Source of the DNA: Protea cynaroides
Lineage: Eukaryota > Streptophyta > Magnoliopsida > Proteales > Proteaceae
DNA: 64,000 nt
Direction of reading: 5' to 3'
Assembly: GCA_028583415.1 (NCBI GenBank)
Contig: CM053276.1
Coordinates: forward strand, 15,994,810 to 16,058,809
In this document: positions 11,137 to 20,723 of the stretch, one piece after another
How the letters are laid out: every line of letters begins with the position of its first letter
How positions within the stretch are numbered: position 1 is the stretch's first letter
Notes under the pieces: model-generated
What the model saw: the letters and a program-made list of their open reading frames with translations, nothing else
What the model was told of the DNA's origin: nothing
Database searches by the model: none
Program-made: the position numbers and the translations under genes

Positions 11137-11232
11137 GAGAAAAACCCTTCATAACAAGTCCTACTTAGTTTAGGAAAGAACCCCCCTTCAGATTAGAAAG
11201 GTTTCCTAATCACAGAGTCTGACTAGGTTCAT

Positions 11233-11364
11233 GTAGTCGCAGGTGTGGTCGCAAAACCTGTTGACCACACAGTCCAAATCTTGCGACCACACGACCCAGA
11301 TTTCTGTGGTCGCTTTGGTCTGAGGTGTGGTCGACCACACCTGTTTAGGTATGCGACCACACAC
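11233..11364. promoter_or_regulatory. TGTGGTCGCA / TGCGACCACA motif cluster, LTR promoter
   Basis: About seven near-copies of TGTGGTCGCA or its complement, including the perfect palindrome GTGGTCGACCAC. The cluster lies upstream of the LTR TATA box at LTR offset about 136-267. Confidence 0.6.
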
Positions 11365-11685
11365 TCCTAATTGACTGTTTTTTGTTCAATTTCATACTTG
11401 GTCTTGTGGTTTCTTCACGCACTTGATCCGCTTAGCCCGACCATGATAGGAAGACCTGATACAAGGTGGTAAGACAGGTTAGTTCGATACAGGTCTTACA
11501 GTATCACTTGGAAACAATGGATGGGTCGGCCATACCACGCACTTGGCACTCCAAGAACCTCCGGAGATACTATGTGTAAGGCTCCTTCTTTATATATTTA
11601 ATGGAACCTCTATTTTACACTCTTTCTTTTCTACACCCCAATCATGTTGGTCTTAAAAAAAAAAAGAAAAAAAAAAGAAAGAGAT

Positions 11686-11963
11686 TAGACCTTCGGGTTT
11701 CGAAAAAGAGGTAAGGCCTATGGGTCTCGAAAAAGAGAAAAGGCCTACGGGTCTCGAAAAAGAGAAAAGGCCTACGGGTCTCGAAAAAGAGATAAAACCT
11801 ATGGGTCTCGAAAAAGAGAAAAGGCTTACGGGTATCGAAAAAGAGATAAGGCCTTCGGGTCTCGAAAAAGAGATATGGCCTATGGATCTCGAAAAAGTGA
11901 TAAGGCCTCCGGGTCTCGAAAAAAGAGATAAGGCCTACGGATATCAAAAACATAATACGGCCT
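11686..11963 (+). repeat. 27-bp minisatellite, about ten copies
   Basis: The unit is close to GGTCTCGAAAAAGAGATAAG plus CCTACG. The period is a multiple of three, so the frame stays open (repeating GLEKEKRPT on plus) without being a likely gene. It lies in the spacer just beyond the gypsy LTR. Confidence 0.85.
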
Positions 11964-12091
11964 AGGGTCTCAGAGCGTCGATGACCTCAATCGGAGACTT
12001 AGTCATCGAATTCAGATTCAAATTCCATAGATCTACTGCTTTGGTCTTAAATGATTGGCATAGCACAATCCTATAACGCTAGGGGGCGTGG

Positions 12092-12241
12092 ACTTAGTGA
12101 AAAAGAAATACAAAAAGCTCAAAAAGAAAGTGTATTGAATACTTAGTGAAAAAGAAATATGAAAAGCTCAAAAAGAAAGTGTATTAAATATTTAGTGAAA
12201 AAGAAATACAAAAAGCTCAAAAATAAAGTGTATTGAATATT
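12092..12241 (+). repeat. 49-bp tandem repeat, three copies
   Basis: Starts of the unit TTAGTGAAAAAGAAATA recur at 12094, 12143 and 12192. It lies immediately downstream of the minus-strand transposon-type gene and may be part of its 3' flank. Confidence 0.82.
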
Positions 12242-12315
12242 ACAAGTATATTGAGCATTTGAATATAGTGTACAGTTACACAAAAATAAGACTTGTGGCT
12301 AGTTTATGGGAACGC

Positions 12316-15300
12316 TCATTCGATCGAAGGCGCTTCTGTTGAAGGAGTACCAGAGGAAGTCGTAGTTCCTTCTGAAGGAAGAGAGGAGAGATCTTTGGAG
12401 GCCGTTCCCAGAGTATCCAGAGGAGGAATAATAGAGAGTGGAGCTACCTCTTGAGGAGAAGGCACCACCACCAAGTCAGTACTAGGGGCCGTTAGAGGAG
12501 GGAGACTCGAAGGCTGGCTAAGCTTGTCCCGAATCACTGTGCTCATAAGGGGGATGCAGGAAAAATTGAAGGCTAAAAGGTGAGTGGACATCTATGAGTG
12601 AACAATAAGAAGAGCTTCCCTGATAGCTCGAGCTCTCTCCTTCCTGAAGAGGCTCTCCATGTCATCAGACTCTAGCAATGCTCTCAGAGTCTTCTCCTTA
12701 TTATGAGCTAAAGCTGCATGGGTCTGCCCTAGTGCTTCGATCATACGGGTCATGGAAGACTGCATGTCGACACTTTGATCCTTCATGAGGGCTATCTCCC
12801 CTTTAAGGGCTTCCTCCTTGGTTAAAGTGTGGGTCAACTCGACTTGCAATCTATCATTCTCAGCTGACAAATTGGCCTTCTCCATTACTAATTCATCACG
12901 GCCCCCCTGGAGATCTCTAACTTCCTGTTCCAGTTGATTATTGAGGTCGGTGGTCACTTTGAGTTGATCCGACATGGCCCTGTTCGATAGTCGCACTTCA
13001 GCTAATTCCTTCAAGGCAGCCTCGAAGACTTTGGCACGGGTGGTGAAGTGCTTATCCAATCTCCTGTACCTGGTCTTTTCATCGGTCAGCCACCTCCGGT
13101 TTAGTTCCAAAGGCGCTTTGGCGGAGTGCCATTTTATGTCAAGATCCTTGGCCCGATCATCTGCTTCCTTGGCTCGTTCCTCTGCCTCTGTGGCGCGGGT
13201 CTCAGCGTCATCTCTTTCCTGCTCGTCCACTTCCAGCTCAGAAGAAAGAGTATCTTTCTCTTCTTTCCAACCTTCCTCGGCTTCAGCATGGGCTGCGATG
13301 GTGGTGTCTCCATCACGGATGGCTTGGTCGCACTCCGCTAGGGTGGTCGAAAGAAGCTTGTTACTTTGCTGAACAGAAGCGTGCACCTCTTTCAGCTTGC
13401 GTACGAAACTCACCAGCATCTTTCGATAGTAGTTTGTTTTGCACATTAGCTACAAAGCATGACAAAAGAAGAAGGAAAGATGTTAGAGGTGGACCTATCG
13501 AAAATAGAGAAAAGAAAAGGAAAAAAAAAAAACCTAATAAGTACAGAAAAAGGTACCTAGTATAGGGCCGCGCATTGGCCTTGATCGATGTTCTCAAGTT
13601 GGGCTTGCTTAATGAAGTCTACGTCGGTGGATAGACATGCATGGTGAACAATCTCCTGAGCCACCGAGCCGTTAAATAGCCCCGTGTCTGTCTGAAGGAC
13701 CTTCCAAGGCGGAGTGAATAGCATCGGCTCAGCGGCAGAACTCGAGCCGGCGGCAGGAAAAGTAGAACCGGCAATTAAGGGAGTAGAAGAGCTCATAATG
13801 GGGGTTGAAGCTGGACCTTGGGTCAAGGCAGCAGGCGAAATGGTAGGGCCTTTGCCTTTGGTATTTTTCTTTGCAGGTCGGTCGGAAGGAGAAGATTGTA
13901 CTGGCATGAAGGAGGTGGTGATCTGTGGAAAAGTTTAGGGAGCTAGTGGAGGCAAAGCTTCGGAAAGGGAGCAGAAGGAGGTCACTACAGTTGAATCTGT
14001 AGGGATGGATGGTAAACCTGTGGGGGCCGGAGGAAAGGCCTTCATGCTCGAGTCCTGTGGTATTGTTGCTACTGTGGTGCTTGTGGTAGTCTGTGCTGAA
14101 CCAGGAAGAGAACCGATCGCGAGACTTGCATCTGTAGTACTGGGAGGATCGTGAGTGACCCCCGGGATGATGGCTGTAGTGGGGACGAGAGAGGCACCGC
14201 TGGAAAGGCTAGCGGGTGCAAAAACAACGGGCATTTCTGCCGGGTGCAGAGATTGCAGTGGCGGAGGGCCGGTCGAAATCCTTTGCAAAATGTCTTGGGG
14301 AGTGTCCTCAAGGTAAATGAGTCTGGGGGTCTCGGAGACAAGCTTCCTCCTCTTTGATCGATGTAGCGTCTCCGAAACAGTTGCCTGATCGTCATTCTCT
14401 GCATAAAAAAGAGAAGCAAAACATTCAAAACCATAATGTTGAGGGGTCAATACCTTAGAAGTAGAAGGTACAAGGGAATAGAACATACCATCCTCTACGA
14501 TGTTGATGATTGGAGGTATAACCGGCTCCTCTGTGAAGGGGGGAGGGTCGAAAGCTTGCGACGAAGATCCCACCATTGGCTCAAGTCCATTCGATGGATT
14601 GGTCCAAGCTACAGGGTCGAAAGGGGGATGTGCTCCTTCTAAAGGCAGTGGAGGGATTTCGATAGGAAGGGTTGGAGCTATGTCCACAGCCCTCTCGAGG
14701 GCCTCCAATTTTCGGGCCACGGAGGCAATTATCTCCTCCCTTTCCCTTTGTTGATGATAGAACAAGTTTGTCCCCATGAGATCCTCCCACATGCTATCGT
14801 CAAGGTCTTCTACTGCATCAAGAACCAATATTGAAGTGTTAGGGGTCGAATTGAAATACAACAGTAAAGTAGAGAATGAAGGATAGGTCAGTGCTGTTAA
14901 GGGGTTTACTCAGCCCGTACAGGAACACGAACTTGTTGTTGCCCAGGTCCTTGTACTGGACTGCCCTCCCTCTTTCTTCTACCCTTTGAAGGGTTTCCAT
15001 CTCAAGCAGCGTTAAGATTGGGGTGGCCCCTACTACAGAGGGGTCGATGAACTGCCATCGATTATCAATGGGAAAGGAACGCATACCCCTTAGACTATGG
15101 CCCCGTTTTATTATAGCCCCGAAGAATTTCTCCTTCTAATAGGGGACTGAGGAGGGGGTGGTCTCGACCATGGGGGAAACCATCTCTAAATTCCTGCGAC
15201 AGAAGTAGTAGATGCCATTCGGTTTGGTCTTATAGGTCGTGGGGTCACGCTAGGTTACCACGCCAATGTCGAACAAAAACTGGAAGAATCTTAAGGTGGG

Positions 15301-15750
15301 GGGATCTCGACAGCAAAAAAAGAAGATAATGAAGAAATAAATTTGAGCCCAGGAGTTGGGCAGAAGTTGGGTAGGGGCCAGGCCATAATAGCCCAACATC
15401 TCGAATACGAGGGGGTGACATGGAAAACGGAAATCGGACAAGAACATGTTAAAATTTACTACCATCATGTGGGAGTATGGATGGTAGGCTCGATCTTCTA
15501 GGTCTGGAGTTATCAAGTCAACAGAGTCGGGAACCAAAAAAGAAGCCCTAAGATCGTGAAATTTGGACTCAGTCATTATGGATTTCATAGAGGATGCTAC
15601 ACAGTGAGGACCAGTCTCATCGGAAGTATCAAGGGAAGAACTCTCAAGGTTACCGCTTGAGCTCTCCTCACCTTGAGTAGATCATAGGAGTTGTGATCGA
15701 CATAGAGTAGGCTCAGAAGCATGACTAACAATGGCTTTATCCCGAGCCAT
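12316..15750 (-). pseudogene. Transposon-type gene: putative gypsy-type transposon domain (PF04195-like) plus coiled coil
   Basis: The minus-strand gene starts MARDKAIVSHASEP at 15750. The N-terminal domain (15590-15250) has SDFRFPCHPLVFEMLGYYG and LAPTQLLPNSWAQI, characteristic of the family annotated putative gypsy type transposon. Introns with good GT-AG borders lie at about 14931-14822, 14490-14398 and 13556-13450. A Pro/Ser/Thr-rich middle follows, then 285 codons (13446-12592) of charged heptads, a long coiled coil, and a Pro-rich tail. In-frame stops interrupt it after SQLL (near 15682), in the linker near 15250 and 15138, and at 13935. Most fit C-to-T or G-to-A change from CGA, TGG or CAA. 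Exon structure is preserved. The function of this mobile-element family is unknown. Confidence 0.7.
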
Positions 15751-18720
15751 GACTGGTTAGTGGTGAAATAAAAGAGGAAAAGAAGGTTGTGACTTACTCG
15801 AAAGATAAGCGGATCGTCGGAAACCTCTTGCGATGGAGAGAAGATGTTGGCAATAAGATCGAGTATGCTGAACCAGAGAACTTCGGAAGAGATAATACTA
15901 TAAGGGATGAGAAGGCACTATATATGGACGATTTGTGAGGAAGAAGACGAGAGAAAATGATGAGATTTTATAAGTTTGTTGACAGGTGGGTCCCATCTGG
16001 CAGTCATGATGGTTTTGTGTCCGTCAGTCAAGTTGCGGACATGATGTCTTGATAGGGAAGCGACGCGTGGACGGTCGCGATGATTGCAAAATGGTGGGAT
16101 ACATACAGACGGTTCAAAGCGACGGCTCGATGGAAGCGGAAATGGCACCAGGGGCATTCAAGTATGGTCGACTCAAATTACTGCGAAACGTTACTAACGT
16201 AATGTCAGGGAGGTGGGCGTTCAAGTTTCGAAAAGAAGAGAGAGAAGGTGAGTAGTGATTACCATAACGGTAATAAATCTACGAAAACATCTCCACGTGT
16301 TTAGGAAATGATTATTTTCCCATAAATGTGCCTCCTTTGATCGAAACGACGCTGACGAGGCAAAGGGGTTCTGTTAGGGAAAAATAATAGTAGATACGAA
16401 ATCTGGCCGTTGGAAGAGAATTTAGGATGATCCTCGGGAGAGGGACACGTGGCGTACATGCAAGGTATGAGGTATGAGAAGAAAGAAATGACGAAACCCG
16501 CCCTCAGATTTCCAAACCCTGACAGGTTTTACCCTAACAACCCGAATCCGTCCAAACCCGCCCTGAACCCTGGCATGGTTGAACCCGGCCCAAACCCTGA
16601 TAGGGTTGTATATATATATATATATATTTGTGTTTGTTATATTTTAAGTTATAATTGTTATATATATGTTATTTGACAATTTGTTATATGTTTATGGGCC
16701 AACCAGAGTCATTCCAACCCTAAATCAGAGTTAATCAGGGTTAACCCAGCCCAATCCGGCCCTGTCAGGGTCAATCAGGGTAGGTCAGGGTTAGGCCCAA
16801 CCCTGCCAGGGTCAGGGTTAAGGTTGTATATTTTCTGACCCTGACAAGGTTAGGCTGGGTTAGAGTTAAGTTTAAATAGACAGGGTTAGGGTTTTGAAAA
16901 ACCCGGCCCTGTTGCAGTCCTACTCCTAGCAATGAAATAGTTAAAAAATAAAAAAACAAGATAAATATTTTGAAACCATTAAATAAATGATTCGATTTTG
17001 ATTATAGTCATTACACACCAAATCAAAACCAAACCAAAACATTAAATCGAAACCACATCCATTAAGACCCTTATCTTGGATCATTGTCATAGCTATAAAG
17101 AATACCCTTCTGAGTATTGATTTAATTTAGTTTAATCATTTGGTGTAATAGAGATACTTAAATTACTATAAAAATCAGTAAAATACTATAAAAACTTCAT
17201 TAAAGCTACAAGGAGAAGCAAACAAAAGCGACCTTTCTCTTTTTCTCTTTTTCTGTAAAAGTAATGGAAAGGGCCGTCTCTATCATGCGCCGTTGTCCTC
17301 TTTATTTCTCTGTATTTGTTTTTGATGAGATTCTCTGTATCTTAAAAAGATCTCAGATTTCCAGTAATCAATGTCAGTTGTTCAATTCCTCGCCGGTCAT
17401 CCTATTTTCTTCTCTTTCTTTATATAAATCTCTCGCTTTTTTAATATTTTCTCTCTCTTTTCCTTTTTAATTTTTCTTCTCTCACATGGTTTTCTCTTTT
17501 TCCCGCTCGTTCCTCACTGTCTAGAGCTGACGATCGGAAATGCCGGGTCCGCCAGTTCATCGATATGTGATCGACTGTTGAATCGCTGGAAATCTCTTAC
17601 AGTGCAGATCTGCAAATCTTTTTTTTTCAGGTAGTGGTTTCTCTGTAAATTTTGAAATTTGAGAACTAAAGGGTGTGCTGATTTTGAATCTCTTAAGTTT
17701 TCCCTTAATTTTTTTTTCTTCTAATTTCACTAGTGAAATACACAAACTCGAAAATGTGGGTGATCTCCTTGGGAAACTGTTTTGAGATAAACAAGAGGTT
17801 CTGTGTGGGCGCTCAACTGCCAAGTCGTCATCTTTCTCGGCTGACGCTTAGAAAGAAAATGGATCTTTAAGTCTGATCTTTCACTTTTGCTGTTTCTTTC
17901 GGTTTTTCGGGAACGAAGTAGCACCTTCCCTCGACCCTCCTCGTTTATTTTTTATCTTCTTGGATTTGGCGGTGTTTGCGTAAACTGCGGATGATTTGTG
18001 ATTACTTTTCTTTCCAATTTGTCACTTAAATGACCACTGAATATTACGCAAAGTATCAGCCACTGTTAAGTATTTCAGTGAAAATACCTAACAGAAACTT
18101 CCCTCTTATGTGTTATGGCTTCTGATAATTAGTGGTTAATTGAAAACTGCTCATGTAAATATTGATATTTAAATATCACTGCCTGTGATCTTAATTTTTT
18201 TTTTCTGTCTCAAATGGGCGGCCCCTCTGAAAAAAAATTACCAAGGCACATGCAGTACAATTTTATGGACTGGTATCAGATTCAGGAAGTATTTGTGGTT
18301 GACCTATGGTGCCAGAGGGGAGTCATTATGGCCTTACAATTTTGATATATTTTCTTTTCTTGGCCCATTTGCTAAAATTGTTCTTACTCTCAGACAATAT
18401 TTATCCTGGTTCTTATTTGTTTAAAATGGCCTTCACTTGTGTTTTTGTTGATTTGATTTATTCCTCTCTTTCTCAGTAAGGAACTAAACTCTGGTCCATT
18501 GGATAATATCGTTTCAATGAACTTCTACAAATTTGGACTACTACCTGAGAAATAGAAGATCAGATCCTGTTGGTTGCCTTGGTAGTATTATTAACTCCCC
18601 CACCCCCCAATATTTTTGACATCCTGCTTTACTGTGATAGGTAATTGAAGTTCTGGTGGTTTCATTGCATGAGGGAAAAACTTTAGAAATTCCTCTTTAG
18701 TGAGCAGATGAGAAGAACCG
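15751..18720. other. Gene-free stretch: upstream region of the transposon-type gene, repeats, and leader of the CaaX gene
   Basis: 15751-16450 is the probable promoter side of the minus-strand transposon-type gene. 16500-17075 is repeat (see separate entry). From about 17220 the sequence becomes pyrimidine-rich and then resembles a 5' leader of the plus-strand gene starting at 18721. A leader intron is likely, since the distance is about 1.5 kb and an acceptor-like CCTCTTTAG ends at 18700. I could not fix its donor. Confidence 0.4.
16500..16930. repeat. GC-rich AACCCTGACAGGG-type repeat, foldback-like
   Basis: Many alternating copies of AACCCTGACAGGGTT-like words and their complement, split by a TA microsatellite at 16609-16627. 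Phrases such as CCGTCCAAACCCGCCCTGAA are shared with the foldback at 56568-56815. This is probably a MITE-like family. Confidence 0.55.
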
Positions 18721-18773
18721 ATGTTATTGGCAGTCGAAGGAGGAGGGTTTTTCTCTTCTTCAGCTTCTGGATA
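18708..18773 (+). promoter_or_regulatory. Out-of-frame upstream ATG overlapping the CaaX gene start
   Basis: An ATG at 18708, 13 bases before the main start, opens a frame MRRTDVIGSRRR of about 22 codons that overlaps the coding sequence. If it is in the mature leader it could dampen translation of the main frame. Confidence 0.4.
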
Positions 18774-20682
18774 TAGCAAGGGTCTGACCCTTCTTCTATT
18801 GGGTCAGAAGAACGAAGAAAGACCCATGAGAGTGTCACCCTGGAATCAATACCAGTTGGTGGTGCAAGAAGCTGATTCTGACCTCCAGCTGGCTTCCAGG
18901 AAGAATCGGGCGTCCCGCGGATGCGCTGCCTTTGTTTGCTTTGGTCGTGCTTCTGCAGGACTCGAGGGCCCCTCTCCACCAAAAGTGGGTCCTGTCCAGC
19001 AGCAGGATATTGTGTCAGAGTCTCTTGCTGTTTCTGACAAGAATGGCGATTGTATCTCTCATCATGGGGATGATAAAAGCATAAGAAAAAGTTGCCTCAA
19101 GAGCAACTTAAAGAAGTCTTCCGATTACACTCCAAATCCATTAGCTAGTGGGGAGGGTGATCTGCATGAGACATCACGTGAAACAGTTGGTGAAGTCCCT
19201 AGTTTTACTGCAAGGAGGAAAGTGCAATGGACAGATGCTCATGGGAAAGAACTTGTTGAGATCAAGGAATTTGAATTCAGGTATAGGTTCTCTGCGATTC
19301 TGAATATTTTGAGCAAAGATGATAATTAGTTAGTTAGTTTTTTTTTTTTTTGGCTGGGATGTGCACTTTGTACTCTTTCATAATACTTAGATAATGACGC
19401 CTTTCTGATTTATCCTTGGAAGATACAGGAGCGAAACAATCAACCTTCTCATTTTCTTTGCCATTTTCATTGCACATTCTTTCACTCTGAATCTTTAGCT
19501 GACTTCTATTATGCCACTGTCAATGTGAGATTTTCTTTAAGTTGAGCGTAGACTTTCCTATTGACTCAAACATGTCATTGTTAGCCGACATGGTACTTTA
19601 TGATCGAAGAATTTGATATGCTATGCTGAAAAAGAGTAAGCATTTACTTGCAAATCTCTTTCAAACTAGTTTTAAAATTGAGGGATTTTTGGAGTTGTAG
19701 GTGACAATGGCATCATTTTTTAGTTGTTCGCTGTCTGCTGTTGCTCTATTTTTCTGTTAAGTGCATTTAGTCTCTGGTTCCTTTTTACACTATGTTTACC
19801 TTTTGTTCAGTTCTGTATCATATACTGAAAGATTGCATGGGTTTAAATAATAATGCTTTCCTTGACCCATTATCATGATTTAGAAGGAAAAGAAACATTC
19901 CAACCAATCATTATTGAGAATACCTGAAATAGGTTCTGGACTATATCTCCATCATAATGTGATTGTGATTTGTAGATGTGCCACACTTGCCCACACTTGG
20001 GCTTGGTGCGTTCCCTGCCTGCATCTACACAAGAATGGCTTTTCCAATCTTTTGAATTGACTTCCACCTGCATGTCTAAGCTTGTGTATCTACGAGAGCT
20101 TGAAAAGTGCTGTGCAATTGTGTTTTTTTATGATAAGCTTATCCCGACTCCTGCAGATAAACTTCATGAATCTGTTTCCGCCACTCCACTTGGCTCCCTA
20201 TTTACCATAAGAGCTCTGCTTGGTTTAAAGTTTCTGGAGAGAGATCCTATTGGTCCCTCGGTTTCATGGTTGCTCTAAACTTGCTGGTGAGATAGGCAGC
20301 GTTTCGAAAAGGCATGTGTTTATTGGGGCTGTATTGTTGTTTGAATTATTGACAATAATAGCAGTTCATTAAAAAAATTAAATGCGTTTAAATAATTATA
20401 ACAAATAAGTAGGCTTTTGGGACTTGTGACAACTGACAAGGTAATATGGACTGAGGTTTAGGGGGAGAGAAAGAGAGGGAGATCAGATTGGCTTACTTTA
20501 GTAGGTTCATACAAAGGGCTTGAGAGAAGGGATCAGGTGTAGAGATGTTGGAGGCAAGGTGACATTGAGAGGAGAGAAACAAGAGAATGAGGGAGCTTTA
20601 ACATTTGAGAAGCCTGGAAGAGATTAATAGTGTGGCTGTCGAGAGAGTAGGAGAGAATTTGGGGAAAAATATTTTAGGAACA

Positions 20683-20723
<41 letters not shown>

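Larger units (their letters stand above)
1..11500 (-). mobile_element. Tekay/Del-like Ty3/gypsy retrotransposon, 5' part (3' end lies outside the window)
   Basis: Read on the minus strand the order is 5' LTR (11500 down to 6862, interrupted by a nested LTR), a tRNA-iMet type primer-binding site, a long leader that carries an oppositely oriented ORF, gag, protease, reverse transcriptase, RNase H and integrase. The integrase runs off position 1, so the chromodomain and 3' LTR are not visible. Family placement rests on the gag N-terminus beginning MVGRR, the RT motifs (CIDYRELN, YPLPRIDDLF, FIDDILVYS) and the domain order PR-RT-RH-INT, which is Ty3/gypsy and most like the Tekay/Del chromoviruses. 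The coding part keeps one long frame with scattered nonsense codons, so this is a fairly young but dead copy. Confidence 0.88.
10970..11500 (-). repeat. 5' LTR of the Ty3/gypsy element, first part (U3, promoter, leader)
   Basis: On the minus strand the LTR begins TGTAAGACCTG at 11500. It contains the TGTGGTCGCA motif cluster (11364-11233), a TATA box (11136-11129), a purine-rich leader and a good splice donor (CTTAAG then GTATGA) at 10986/10985. It breaks at 10970, where a second LTR of the same family is inserted, and resumes at 8711. Confidence 0.85.

Noticed and set aside
11642..11965. Open frames of GLEKEKRPT repeats (plus) and FLFFETRRPY repeats (minus)
   Set aside because: Produced by a 27-bp minisatellite whose period is a multiple of three; no homology or splice context.
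12974..13372. 132-codon plus-strand frame
   Set aside because: Antisense shadow of the coiled-coil exon at 13446-12592, whose heptad pattern and splice borders are on the minus strand.
19976..20278. 100-codon plus-strand frame in the CaaX-gene intron
   Set aside because: No recognisable domain, no conserved family wording, and not needed to complete the CaaX gene, whose exon 2 is in phase at 32951.
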